Shown: positions 33,601 to 43,650 of the stretch, one piece after another
How the letters are laid out: the number at the start of each line of letters is the position of its first letter
Position numbering within the stretch: the stretch's first letter is position 1
From: Ligula intestinalis
Taxonomy: Eukaryota; Platyhelminthes; Cestoda; Diphyllobothriidea; Diphyllobothriidae
Reading direction: 5' to 3'
Length of the DNA stretch: 64,000 nucleotides
Assembly (NCBI GenBank): GCA_036362985.1
Contig: JAYGXS010000004.1
Span: 43,745,462 to 43,809,461 of the forward strand
Notes under the pieces: generated by a model
What the model saw: the letters and a program-made list of their open reading frames with translations, nothing else
What the model was told of the DNA's origin: nothing
The model's database searches: none
Program-made: the position numbers and the translations under genes

Positions 33601-35691
33601 TTTATTTAGAAAAATCAAGGGATTGTAAAAAATTGAGCAAACTTTTGCGGCATTATACATCAAGAAAAATTTTTTTGTCTCTCCATTTCTGATGAATTTG
33701 CTACTTTATGCCTACGATGTCAAACACATAAAGCTTGGACGAATGTGGCACACGCAATATTATTGAAAAAATCTGTTAGACTTTGCTAAGTTGTCAACTA
33801 CAGTCAGTCAATAAATGGATAGATTGGTGTTTAATATAGGAAGTAAAATTTATGTTTTTAAGTTTATTGAAGATCTTGATTTCTTCATAAGTAAAGGCTT
33901 AAATTAGTAATGTTACTCAAAACATCCTATATATTCTTCTACTGTTCTGTTAAAAATGATAAACATATGTAATTCATTCGTGCTTTAACGTACCCCTCTC
34001 ATCTAAATTCAACAAAAAATATTAAAATTATATCAGTATTCCATGTTTTTACTTAAAATGAATGCAGTATGAACGTATGGAATTTTTTTCTCCCTAGAGT
34101 GTTGTACTATATCACCGATACTAAGAAAGTTATGTATCAAAAGCTCTTTCAGGAATTTATGTAAAATAGTTACAATACTAACAAAAGGAATAATAAATGA
34201 ACTTCACGCAAATGTGGACTGCAATCTTTGCATTTATTCTTATTTATTATCATAAAAAATTTCGTTGCTGACAAGCATTTTTAGTAAGCATACGTTAATG
34301 TGAAGAAGAAAAAATACCAACAAGATAGTCTTTATTTTCATTAGTTAATGCTTACCGAGAAAGCCTAGGCAGTTGGGGAAAAAAGAATACGAAGTAAACA
34401 GTCATCATGGTTTCGTGGGTCATTTCGCGTTCTTTGAATGAGTTCACAAGCGTTGTAGTCTAATATGCTTGTTGTAGCTTAAGAATAAATTTTGTTAAGG
34501 ATAACCTGCATCAAACTTATTGGCGAGCGATATGATGTTTAAACTGCTTAATAGATAGACGCATGGTGTAAGCTTTCTGTGCCTGTTCTTTCTTAATTAA
34601 TACAACAAGGTATATGCATGAAGGACAGAAAATGAATGTAGATAAATGCATATTTACCATAAAGGGGTAAGTCCGGAATTTCCGTCGAGTACATGTCAGC
34701 TAAAGCATCAATATATTTATTGATGTTAGGTCATATCAGTGTAAGAAATGAAAATAATATTTCTGCCAGCAAAAAGAACATAGAAAGGTATGTGTTGAAA
34801 TACTCCTCCAGTTTGCTAAGGCGAACGTGCAAATATTTCTTTAAACTTTAAAAATACTGAAAACAGATCAAAAATTAATTGGAAGGCCAATGAAGAGTAT
34901 ACGAAAACATGAAAAACAAGCGAAAATCCATGTCCCAGGAAGCAATTGAGAAGAAGAAAACTCAATCGCTAAGACAATATGTTTATTCGCCTAAAGTTTC
35001 GATATCCGTGACGGAAATCGAAACGTTTGGCGAATAAACATATTGTCTTAGCGATTTAGTCTTCTTTTTCTCCAAAACATGTAAGTTGACTGCCAACGCT
35101 CGTGCTCTTCAGTAAGTAAGTATACTTCTGATATAGTCAGTTGAGCAAGGGTGTTGATGAACCAAGGGTATTCATAAAACGTAAAGTATAATTCTATCAT
35201 TGATTTCAGTTGAAAAACATTTTTTATATTCCGAAAATACCTAATTGACACAAAATATCATCTCATTGGTCTACATATGACGCTAGACAACTGTGTATAA
35301 GAGCAGTTATTGGCCGCTGTTTGGCATTATCGTGCAAGTTATTTTAAAATGGAGTGTTAAGGAAATTTATTTATGGAAAAGGGTTCAGTTATCAATATAT
35401 TCAGGAAAAATAATTTATAAAGTACTCATTTTCTTTACGTTTGCGGAAACAGAAATCTATGCAACGCATATTGATAATGCTGCCATTTGGCTGTAGTCAC
35501 TGTGAATTCGGATAAGGTTTTAAGCATGTAGTGTGGCAAAGTATCATTATGTTATGTGCTACAATTTGCAGATTATGTGGCAATTAAGACATGCATTCAA
35601 GTATGCTATTAAAATTAAACTTGTTCATAACAAAAATGTGTAAATTGTGAAGGCAACATCTCTGGTAACTTACTGGGTTGCTCCTTCTTTC
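27646..35691 (-). CDS. micro-exon gene (MEG-like), Ser/Asp/Lys-rich protein: gene-level entry
   Basis: At least ten exons on the minus strand, in transcript order 18, 42, 9, 9, 30, 87, 9, 33, 114 and 96 nt. Every exon is a multiple of three, starts with the last two bases of a codon and ends with the first base of the next, so any exon can be skipped without shifting the frame. All have GT-AG borders, mostly strong. The joined frame has no stop. The product has short mixed peptides, an acidic Ser/Asp run, and two similar modules of SSSSDDSSSE followed by Lys-rich tails. Symmetric micro-exons are the hallmark of flatworm MEGs, whose products are usually secreted and variably spliced. I found no signal-peptide exon, so secretion is unproven; a nucleolar acidic/basic repeat protein is an alternative. 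Confidence 0.65.
27681..27776 (-). CDS. MEG-like exon: second SSSSDDSSSE/Lys module (96 nt)
   Basis: Acceptor TTTATCTACAG; donor AAAA/GTCAGT (C at +3 is unusual) gives 96 nt in phase 1 to 1, coding SSSSDDSSSEEEASRKKQKK and a Lys/Ser tail. If that donor is not used, the frame runs on to a stop at 27,646-27,648, making this the terminal exon (131 nt). It is a clear paralogue of the preceding exon. Confidence 0.65.
27863..27976 (-). CDS. MEG-like exon: first SSSSDDSSSE/Lys module (114 nt)
   Basis: Acceptor CCTGTTTCAG, donor CACG/GTAAAT, phase 1 to 1. The peptide is RYPNSSSSDDSSSEDEDD followed by alternating Lys, Asn and Ser. It shares order and composition with the 96-nt exon 86 bp downstream, indicating exon duplication. 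Confidence 0.7.
27977..29199. other. intron, no recognised element
   Basis: Part of the intron between the 33-nt and 114-nt exons. No SINE or PLE motif was seen. Confidence 0.35.
29200..29434 (-). repeat. tRNA-derived SINE (SINE-1), copy 2
   Basis: Minus strand: an upstream part shared with 43 kb (AATCCTGCTTGGGCAGTCAG block), a tRNA-like head with a D-arm GCTCAATCGG and B box, and the tail AGTTTTTTCACAATTGGGTC. It lies in an intron of the MEG-like gene, in sense with it. Confidence 0.75.
29652..29684 (-). CDS. MEG-like micro-exon (33 nt)
   Basis: Acceptor TATACTTTTAG, donor AAAG/GTGAGT, phase 1 to 1, peptide VVKTTKLTCK plus split codons. It contains one of the few Cys residues of the product. 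Confidence 0.6.
29879..29887 (-). CDS. MEG-like micro-exon (9 nt)
   Basis: GCTTCTATG between a pyrimidine-rich acceptor (GTCTGTCCTTTGTAG) and a strong donor (GTAAGC). Phase 1 to 1; adds about three residues (G-F-Y). Confidence 0.55.
31467..31475 (-). CDS. possible MEG-like micro-exon (9 nt), weak
   Basis: ATAGTATAA between ATACGCAG and GTAACA fits the phase 1 to 1 rule, but the acceptor has little pyrimidine tract. Could be chance. Confidence 0.2.
   Translation of the reverse strand: MV
31727..31813 (-). CDS. MEG-like exon: acidic Ser/Asp run (87 nt)
   Basis: Acceptor CTTGTTACAG, donor GAGG/GTAAGG, phase 1 to 1. Codes CSFSSDSSDSASSDSDSTSD followed by SDSGSESE, a casein-kinase-2-like acidic serine tract (inference from composition). 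Highly biased and free of stops, so a strong coding signal. Confidence 0.7.
31925..32230 (-). mobile_element. possible PLE 3' end of another family
   Basis: Minus strand: CTGATGATGGCATGACAAGA followed by CCCGAAAGGTCAAATAAA resembles the GAAA(C)GTC...AATAAA ends of other PLEs. No GIY-YIG motif could be read upstream. Confidence 0.3.
32340..32413 (-). repeat. inverted copy of a SINE-2 3' end
   Basis: Near-identical reverse complement of about 32,570-32,643 (blocks TACCGGCAAACGTTTGAGGA and GCCTCATTAGGCGTC). Together they form a stem-loop of about 300 bp. Confidence 0.6.
32466..32643 (+). repeat. hammerhead-type SINE (SINE-2), degenerate ribozyme
   Basis: Pol III-like boxes (GGTTCGATGGATAGGG as A box, GGATTCGAAACTC as B box) precede a GTGTGGCGG...CCGCCAC hairpin and GTGGAGTTGAGTA, the layout of the 50.6-kb copy. 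The ribozyme position reads CTAATGAGGCAAAAATAAG with no GAAA, so it is inactive. Confidence 0.6.
33542..33571 (-). CDS. MEG-like micro-exon (30 nt)
   Basis: Acceptor TATTTATCTAG, donor AAAG/GTGAGA, phase 1 to 1, peptide IGFGRANGK. Confidence 0.6.
33994..34002 (-). CDS. MEG-like micro-exon (9 nt)
   Basis: ATGAGAGGG with a T-rich acceptor (TTTTTTGTTGAATTTAG) and donor GTACGT. Phase 1 to 1. Confidence 0.45.
34356..34364 (-). CDS. MEG-like micro-exon (9 nt)
   Basis: GCTTTCTCG between TTTTTTCCCCAACTGCCTAG and GTAAGC, both strong splice sites. Phase 1 to 1. Confidence 0.6.
34658..34699 (-). CDS. MEG-like exon (42 nt)
   Basis: Acceptor TTGATGCTTTAG, donor TATG/GTAAAT, phase 1 to 1, peptide DMYSTEIPDLPLY. 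Confidence 0.6.
34949..35070. mobile_element. short near-perfect palindrome of PLE-A-type ends
   Basis: About 58-bp arms pair around a centre near 35,010: AAGACAATATGTTTATTCGC on the left, its complement GCGAATAAACATATTGTCTT on the right, outer ends GAAGAAGAAAACTC and GATTTAGTCTTCTT. The centre ATATCCGTGACGGAAATCGA keeps the stem II and GAAACG part of the family A hairpin. It lies in an intron of the MEG-like gene. Confidence 0.8.
35439..35456 (-). CDS. possible MEG-like micro-exon (18 nt), weak
   Basis: ATAG acceptor, GTAAAG donor, phase 1 to 1, peptide FCFRK. The pyrimidine tract is poor. Confidence 0.25.
35674..35691 (-). CDS. MEG-like micro-exon (18 nt)
   Basis: Acceptor TTTCCTTTTTATAG, donor CCCA/GTAAGT, phase 1 to 1, peptide KKEQP. 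This is the most 5' of the confidently placed exons. Confidence 0.6.
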
Positions 35692-37289
35692 CTATAAAAA
35701 GGAAATGTTTATAACATTAGGAATCCACAAACTAAAATTGCATATGAAACATTCAGCAAGAGGCATGGATCTGACTTTACGATATTTTGAGATACTTAAA
35801 GGAGCGTATATTTTTCTCCAAGTTACGAAAATCATAAATAATACATTGAATAAAACATTCACCTACTGCAGCCAACTAATCCTGGCTGCAACCAATTTTC
35901 ATTTAATCTATGTACAACAGCAAGCTGAAGTGCTTTCTCAAGGAAAATAGATGGATATCGCACGGATCAGATTAAACTGTTTCCGAACAATAATAAAGGG
36001 AGCTTCCTGAGTTCTCTCTGTAGCTAACAATTAAGATTATTTTCTCGTAATATTCGGTATTGAATTATTACAGGATAGAAGTTGACATGTAAATCATCGC
36101 TTTCAATATAAATGTTATGCTTTATATTGTAGGTTTTAGATATTTATGGTTATTTTGGTGCATTTTATAAAACCTCAATGGGCGGTTGGAATACCTATTT
36201 TTCGCTATTCAGAATGCAGATTAGAAAAACTGACGAGAAGCTAAATCTGCGCAATTTCTTGGAAATGCTTAGCGTGTTGCAAGTACATCTACCAAATGAA
36301 GGGGTAAACAGAGTTCATTAAAAACGGAAAGGTAAATAAGAAGGAATTCTTTCAAAAAATTCTACTTTTTGCATGGTAAGAATGGGCTCACCGCGACGTT
36401 GCATGTTTTGTCACAGTACGTTAGCAAAGCTTGCTCAGTTTTGGCAAAGTGAAGTTGCCCTCAGCCCGATTTAACTCTCAGTCCCAATTCCACCCGCTGC
36501 GATTTTTCGAATTATGCTGTCATTGGCTACCTTCTGGCCAATCACCATTTGATGCTAGGTTGGCGTCATGGCTCATTATCAGAAACGCGCGAATAGGATC
36601 CAAGATGACGCAAAGCACACAGCCACAGAAGAGGTTTTTCAACACGAGATACGTGTGGTTAGCGACCCACGGTATATTGCTATCAAACTGTGACAGCTTA
36701 TGCGGGCGGTTCAGTAAAGCTGAAAACAAAATTTTATGGAGGATCATTAATCACTTCTTGCTGAAAGAACTCATAAGAAGGGATAAAAAGACGGTAAACA
36801 AATTTTCATCAAGTCCTTTCTGTTAAAACATAGCTCAATTAAGTTTAACAACTTTCTGTTGTTCCATCCATGGAACGCGAGGAAAGCTGTAAAAAGAGTT
36901 AATAAATATATAAGGTTCTAAAAGGACAGAAAAAAGACAGCACTTTTCAACTTTAAAGCAAATTTTCCCACGTGTGCAGTTGTAGATTGCAGGAACAGCA
37001 GAATTTATTTGATACAAATATTTTTAAGGACCAGTCATCAGCTGTTACCTCTCATTGCATTACGCGAATAACGTAAGGGAAAATACAAAATTGAATTCAT
37101 GCTGAAAAATTGATAAAAGCAGCATGGTCTTAGGACATGGCCAATAGGCTAATCAATAACTTAAGAAAGTTAAAAAAACTGTGGGCAGCAAAAAGGTTGG
37201 GAAAAATTGCCAAGACGAAAAGAAAAGGGGACTGTTTAAATCAGTGAGCCAGATTTTACCAGGGCAAAGCTAGGTTAATCACCTTCTCC

Positions 37290-37417
37290 AACTACTTACA
37301 TATGTCTGGTTTTGAACATCATGTATAGGCTGCCTCCAAGTAGCGCAAGGTACGGGTTTTTCGTGCTCGAGCAAGTACTCGGAAGGAAGTTTAAGGGTCC
37401 TCAGAATGGCCGTATCT
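37290..37417 (-). CDS. candidate host exon (128 nt), minus strand
   Basis: Acceptor CGTTCCTCCATTACAG and strong donor ATAT/GTAAGT flank a frame reading LKLPSEYLLEHEKPVPCATW. Only one frame is open (phase 1 to 0), which does not fit the symmetric pattern of the MEG-like gene, so it may belong to another gene or be fortuitous. Confidence 0.3.
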
Positions 37418-38666
37418 AGTAATTTTTCTGTAATGGAGGAACGAGATGTTCTATGTTTCCATCTGAAAAGCCAACTAGGCAAGTACTCCTTAGCTCTGGC
37501 TGCTAGCTGTCTTTGCATTCGCACTATGTAATTGCATCTGCAGGTGCATATAAATTCCTAAGCATAATTGGAAGTGGCGTGCAATGGAAAGGCGTCCTTC
37601 GCACCAGAGATTGGTAAGGCCTTAGTTGGAGAGCAAAATATGAGCTCGGCAGCACAGTAAGTTCATTTAATGGCGTTGAGCAGGCATCTCTTGATGGTGT
37701 TTAAAACGTCCTCCTTTGGAGGGCAAGAATACGAAAACAGAGCCTTTTGGGGCTAACTTGCATTCTATAATCTATTGAAATTCATTCATTTTGACTTTCA
37801 CATAAAAGTTTTCTATGCCACACCTTTTTGTGCTTCCATTAAACTGTCGCTTTGCAACCACATAAAACTGCAACCTATTCACATGATTTTATGTCAAAGA
37901 AAAGTATCTAAATTCTTTTTGATTCTACGTCATAACTGCCTAAGATTCCATGATATAATCAGACTCGCCATTAAACTAACTCTAAACAACGACCTTGAAG
38001 AGAAAAAAATTGCGTGTAAGAAAAATAAACACTTTGATAAAAGTGACATAAAACGTTCGCTTTCATATGGATTACGGACGGCCTGCGAAAACATGCTCAA
38101 AAATACATAAATATATACGGACTCCATAGCCTGTCAAATTCTGGTCATTCTTTTTCTCTAAAACAACAGGTTCTATCTTACCCATTTAGCAGCTGTTGAA
38201 GGCTTTAAAATGATAAAAATCCTTTCATGCCGCATAAGTCAGTGAATATATCGATATATTGTGCCCAGCACTGTATATGTCTATGCTTCATTTGCCATTT
38301 TTTCTTTAAATAGGACATAATTGAGACCCGCTAGCCTCGTTTTAATTTAGCATGGTCTTTTGTTATTTAAAAACAACTTAGGAAACTTTCATTTTGTATT
38401 AGGTGCTTTTCAACACAGTTTATAATCATAATAATGTTCAGTAATTTTAACAGCAGGACCACGTACATACGAGCTTATTTCCCATAATACGCGATGTTTG
38501 GAAAGGTTTTAAACTACGCAAGTACAGTAACTGGTCATGCGGGATAGTTTATCCAGCACTAACTCTCATAGATTATTTTGAGGGTGTATGTGCAATTGTC
38601 TAGTTCAGTAAAAATTACGCTTATATAGATACTAGTTTGTTAGATTTGATATCCTGCCATAGTTAC

Positions 38667-38687
38667 TAACACGCTTCGTGTACACAA
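38667..38687 (-). CDS. possible 5' MEG-like micro-exon (21 nt)
   Basis: Acceptor GTGGATTTCAG, donor GTAACT, phase 1 to 1, peptide VYTKRV. Fits the rule, but unsupported. Confidence 0.25.
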
Positions 38688-39900
38688 CTGAAATCCACAT
38701 GCTTCAACATAAGCCTTAACTATGCAGCATTAGTAAACAAGGAAACGCTAATAGGCTTTCGTTGCCAACATTTAAAGGGTATGTCATGATTTAAGGATAC
38801 TTTTAATTTCAAATGCGATATGACATGGGTAATTTTAGCATACGCCTTTAAAAACACATATTTTGTGAAGAACAATAGATCAAACGAAAGCATCGCTATT
38901 GAACCTGAATATTCAAAATGACAGTTTTGTAATATTGAAATTGAAAGTATGTGAATTCGGGTCCAGTGAAGTCTACAATGGAAGAAATACATTTAAAAAA
39001 GACAAAAAATATGATGTCCAGGAGATTTTATTGGTTTAATAAAACGGCTGTGTAAACAATTTTACAGAGGTTTTCCGGTTTTACATAAGAAAAAAAATGC
39101 TAGGATAGCATGGTTCGACGTCGTGAGCATTTGTTAGGGTATCTGACTTGCATATCTTTACTGAAAATTCTGTGATTTAGAGCAATCTCTAGCTGTTATT
39201 ATCCTACCCTGTCAAACGTGAAACTACTAAAGCCCGAAACATTTCCGTCGATTTTTCATAATATATGTATCGAAGCAGCAAAAGTCCTCTACATACTGGC
39301 TACCGGATTGTTAGAACCAGTAAATGTACCCATGTCCATGTTAAATGGCCCGAGTGCGTTTTAAAATACTCTGGCACTAATTTTTACCAGACAAGGTTTA
39401 TCTTAAACTTATATGTAAAAATTGTGCATCTAATTATGACTGAAGCTCATCTTATGTCGTCAGTTTCAGAGAAAAACATAAAAAATTTAAGGGAAATATA
39501 TTTTTTTAAGAAGTGCAAATCACTTCTTTTTCTGTTTTATTTCTTGCAAATTGGGCCCTGCATTGTTAAGTGTCTAGTAGCTTTAGACCGACCTGTCCTG
39601 CTAAGCATAAAGATACCTTGTATATGCCGCACTACAGTTCTTAGAGCATAAGTAAAGAGGTATCAGCTGCCCTTAACATCATATTCTGTTGAGGTCCTAC
39701 TTTTCTCGGGCATCAGCTTGCCAAATTACACTCGTTAAAAGTCGTTGTATCTGAAGGCATTTTGCATGGTAGCACCCCTTGTCAGTGTTATATTTCTTCT
39801 CATTGACTGCAATGGCCAGCCATAGCATCAGGGCCGTTCAGTTAATTTTCACCCTATGGTCTTCTGCGAAGCAATTCCTACATTTTAAAACTCTTCTTAC

Positions 39901-39951
39901 CTCGGGGTAGCGTTGCACAAATACGTATGCAACCAACAAGGACGTCAGGTT
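39901..39951 (-). CDS. possible 5' MEG-like exon (51 nt)
   Basis: Strong donor CGAG/GTAAGA; acceptor AATTACTCCAG gives 51 nt in phase 1 to 1 (PDVLVGCIRICATLPR). An acceptor 11 bp upstream would instead open another frame (LLQNLTSLLVAYVFVQRYPE), so frame choice is open. Confidence 0.3.
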
Positions 39952-40239
39952 CTGGAGTAATTCTGAAGAATTTGATAAACCTTTTAGTCATATTGTCTCC
40001 CATAAAACCACATGGCATACTGCCAATGAAATGCACTTTTGCTTTACTTTTATGTTGAAATTACACCCAGAAAAAAATATGAAATTCTCCCCCGGAAACT
40101 GCGTGCGCTATGATTGTTCATATATACGGCTTACTTGCTGTAAAATATATTTTCCCGCCAGATTAACTGCAACTTACGGCTGTCCAATTAATTCTTCGAC
40201 ACTTAGTGATCTACTTACTTTTGCAGATAAATGCTGACG

Positions 40240-41345
40240 AAAAGGAGAAAGAGCTTTCGTGGAGGGAGGTTTACTAGGGACCTGACGTTTCGGATGGCTG
40301 TGTTACCCACCTATCGTTAGAAACTGAACATTCACGCTCGCGGCTCTCGTTATATGTAGCTCTCTTCCGTGTGCATAGTGGGACAACACAGGCTAAGATG
40401 CTGCGTATGGCTGGCACACTTGTGTTGATATAGCCGAGCTCCCCGTTGACGGACATGGTGTTGCGTCTGTCACTATTGTTTGTTTCATCTATGTCTTCAT
40501 TGGCCACTTGTTTTGCCACGTCAACCGTCGTCTCATCTTAACTGGTTTCGACCACGCACATGTTGGCCGCAGAGATAGTAAACGGCCATGAGTTTTTCAC
40601 GCCGTGACTGTCCCCCGGTAAGATTACTAAAACCAGAGAGGGCTAGGGAAATTTATGCATTAGTTAACCAAACAGTCGGTCGAAAACCAGGCTCCTTCAA
40701 GCTGCCCTCGCGTGTGATTTTCACCGGGACTCACGTTTTTAACGGTATCAAAAATGAACATGTGCTGCATTTGAGCAGCGTGGGTTGCTACGTCCGACTT
40801 TGGATACACTCTTCTAACGACCAACTAGAACCGGTTTTCCAACATACTTAAAAATCTCCCAATTGCATAAAGTCGGTAGACAGCGGCATATGTCGTTTTT
40901 GAGCCGATCGTGAAGAATTTCAATTTATATCAATAACCACTTATGAAGGACAGAGACGATTGAACGTAGGGAAGTGTCTGATTTATGCAATTTTGGGGTC
41001 CATAAAATAGTGCTGTTGCTACCTTTATAAACTTCACCATGTATCAGACCATGGCGGTGCTGATCTTTCAATCCCTTACTCGATCCATAATACTTGTCAC
41101 ATTTGCTGGTAATTGCTAAAGGCTTGCGGTGTCACTGACTTGGCAGGATTCTCGATCATTGAAGAGTGTTCCAATTTTCTTTTGATAGGTAATGTTATCG
41201 AAGAAAACCGGTGACTGACCTTTGTCAGCGGGCAAAATGAGTATTTTCGTGTCTGATGTTAACACTCCTAGCACCTTTCCCCCATTTTTGCAGCGAATGG
41301 GATTGCCCATGCGACACGAACAGAGGTGACCTTAGCTCCGTCTGT
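40240..41345 (-). mobile_element. Penelope-like element remnant with hammerhead-like 3' end
   Basis: Minus strand, 5' to 3': an RT fragment at 41,116-41,310 (ILILPADKGQSPVFFDNITY matches the DKG block), then ATALFYGPQNC near 41,000, equivalent to the ARFYGLxKxHK block. About 300 bp of unrecognised sequence follow, then a 3' end at 40,281-40,320 with CTAACGA, a 5- to 6-bp stem and GAAACGTCAGG. The GIY-YIG part was not recognised. A separate, older family than A or B. Confidence 0.6.
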
Positions 41346-41982
41346 GACACCGGTTTGAAGGGGGAAATTAGAGTGTCCGGATCAGTGTCAGCTATGTTGA
41401 TACCGGGTCCATGAGCGTGGCTTTGAAAGAAGCCGTGGTGACCCGGCAGTATACGCAGCTCCACTGGCGGTTACAGAGGATCACCACTGCGGCCGCACGA
41501 GTAACAGTGAGTTGCGAGCAATATTCAGTGGCCCAACTGCATAAAACCAGAGCCGTGAGCCTGAGTGTTCGGGCTTTGACGATGGGTGGAGGACATAATT
41601 ATTCAAAACATCAAATTTCTAACAAATCTCTTCCGGCGAACCCCCTTGCCTCTTCAGACTTATCGGTGCGAATCGCACATTCATTACTAGGGCTGATGAT
41701 ATTTATGGTTCTCGATCGCCTGCTATTGTCCAAATCCACTCCCGTTACCGACAAACTGCAGCTCGGACCAGACCAGTTCGGACACTGCGGCCAGACACTG
41801 CGATGGAGAAAGCTGGCACCGTGTACTTGTGACGCAGTCTATCTTTCTTATTCTCACTTGGTAAGACTTCTAATAACGTGCTGTGATATGGGCAAAAGAA
41901 CCGGATTTAACACAATCTTAACACTTTAATTGTCCAATTTCTGCCAATACGCCCATGTTTATCTCGAAAGGCTTATTCAGAA
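41346..41982. other. possible PLE N-terminal remnant, otherwise unrecognised
   Basis: The 172-codon plus frame at 41,411-41,929 has no domain. The region continues 5' of the minus-strand PLE remnant and may be its eroded N-terminus. Confidence 0.25.
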
Positions 41983-42420
41983 AACTTGTTTTCAGCAATT
42001 CGTCATCGGTCCGGTAGAATTGCAGGGTTAATCAAAATCGAGCAGTGGGACAGGGTTAATTAGTGTTTTATGATTACAGGTCCACGTTTCACGCCACTCG
42101 TGTGGTGAGTTCGGCGTGTGCAAGTCCTTGTTTTGAGGGAGGGGAGAAGAAGGGCAGGAATTTAGCATAGGTTGCTTGCATCGATCACGGGTAAGGAACG
42201 TGGAGTGACAGTTGTTCATACGACACTAATTATCAGTCCACGAATGTGACCTTCCCCCTTCCCCTCCAGAGCAAGGACCTCCACACAAGATCTCGCCATA
42301 CGAGTGGCGTTAAAACGAGAACTTGTAATCTTGAAACACTTATTAATCCTGTCCCACTGTTTGATATTCACTAAACCTGCGATTTTACCGACTCGATGAT
42401 GAATTGCTGAAAACATGCTT
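41983..42420. repeat. diverged inverted repeat with PLE-like ends
   Basis: Arms 41,983-42,140 and 42,245-42,420 are inverted copies (blocks TTTTCAGCAATTCGTCATCG, AGCAGTGGGACAGGGTTAAT, CGCCACTCGTGTGG). On the outward strand each end reads GATGAYGAATTGCTGAAAAC, close to CCTGATGAAGAATTGCTGAA at 60,833. Confidence 0.65.
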
Positions 42421-43018
42421 GCCGAAAAAATTTAAGATGCTGAAATTGTTAATCTCAAACCCCGCAATCGCGGTTTATGTATACGTAATCGCATCTAATG
42501 GCTAGCTGGTCTGCGTTCCTAGTTTGCGTGGGCACCTAATGCCCAGGTCTATCTACACATCAACGCACTTCCATTGAAAAGGATATATTAGCTGATTCAA
42601 AAACACGCGAGTCTATAGAGTTGAAAAAAGTGAACTTTATTTAAGATGTTTCGTTGTATTAATTTAAGTATACCTCAAAGTATAAGTGTACTAAAAAATG
42701 TGTATTAAACGAAACTCAACTGCCAGAAGAACATTCCGCATATTCGTTACACATTTTCGGAATGTGATCGTAAGCTTTCACATGTCCTCTTATTTGCATC
42801 AAGAAACATGGATCAGTGTTTTTTAAATATGATTTTATCCGAAATCACTTTTTGTACTCATTGTTACGCGGCTTTTGGTACTTGACAACTTAGAAGTTCA
42901 AATAATTTCTTGAACTGTCGGCAAACAACTTCATTCTCATGATCTTGTTAAATATTATTTGAGGTGGCCGAAGCCATGAGCATTCGGCTTAAAGGGATGC
43001 ATCAGCATTTATAGTCTT
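42421..43018. other. no recognised feature
   Basis: Short frames only. Confidence 0.35.
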
Positions 43019-43233
43019 CAGTTGACCCAACTGTAAACAAAATCGTGGCTTTGGTGGAATTCGAACCCACACAGAAGAGAAGGCTTGTGTTCATCCAACG
43101 CTCTACCATTGAGTTGCGAAGGCACGTCAAAGCTTTGCATTTAAACACACTTGTATCGATTTACCAGCCCAGCTTACTGCTCGTATGGAATCCACCATTC
43201 CGGATACAGTGGACTGACTGCCCAAGCAGGATT
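43019..43233 (-). repeat. tRNA-derived SINE (SINE-1), copy 3
   Basis: Minus strand: leader block (GGAAATCCTGCTTGGGCAGT), tRNA-like head with B box GGGTTCGAATTCC-like sequence, and tail ACAGTTGGGTCAAC. Close relative of copies 2 and 5. Confidence 0.75.
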
Positions 43234-43235
43234 TC

Positions 43236-43350
43236 CTAAGCTTTGGCGTGCTTTCGTAGCTCACTGGTAGAACGTTGGCATGCGTAAGCCTTCGCTACTG
43301 TGCGGGATAATATCCCACCGAGGCCACAATTTTTTCCCAATTGAGCCAAT
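43236..43350 (+). repeat. tRNA-derived SINE (SINE-1), copy 4, 5'-truncated
   Basis: Head TTTCGTAGCTCACTGGTAGA and tail TTTTTTCCCAATTGAGCC. It starts where copy 3 ends, head-to-head. Confidence 0.7.
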
Positions 43351-43430
43351 CAAATAATTGAAATTTGTTAAATCACCCCTATAAATAAGTGAACCTAAAA
43401 ATAATCCTGGTGGATTCTAGATTATTGCTT

Positions 43431-43650
43431 AGGAAATCTTGTCTGGCAATCAGCATACAGTATCCGGACCGGTGGATTTCATACGAGCAGTAAAGTGGGC
43501 GTGTAAATTGATCCAAGTGTGTTTAAATTCATAGCTTTGGCGTGTCTTCGTAGCTCAGTGGATAACGTTGGCGGTGCAAGAACCTTCCTGTCTGTGTTGG
43601 CTCGAATTCCACCAAAACAATACACTTTTTACAATTGGGTCAAGTGAATT
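43431..43650 (+). repeat. tRNA-derived SINE (SINE-1), copy 5
   Basis: Full unit: leader (AGGAAATCTTGTCTGGCAAT), head (TTCGTAGCTCAGTGGATAAC), tail (TTTTTACAATTGGGTCAAGT). Confidence 0.75.

Larger units (their letters stand above)
35692..40239. other. no recognised gene apart from candidate exons
   Basis: AT-rich. A 131-codon plus frame at 36,431-36,826 and a 128-codon one at 39,265-39,651 show no recognisable domain. Candidate minus exons are listed separately. Confidence 0.35.

Noticed and set aside
36431..36826. 131-codon plus-strand frame
   Set aside because: No domain or splice evidence; a minus-strand frame overlaps it, and its composition is not convincing.
37290..37417. Including this 128-nt exon in the micro-exon gene
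   Set aside because: Its phase (1 to 0) breaks the symmetric pattern and would shift the frame at the next exon; kept only as a separate candidate.
39265..39651. 128-codon plus-strand frame
   Set aside because: Low-complexity, AT-rich codons and no homology I can recognise.
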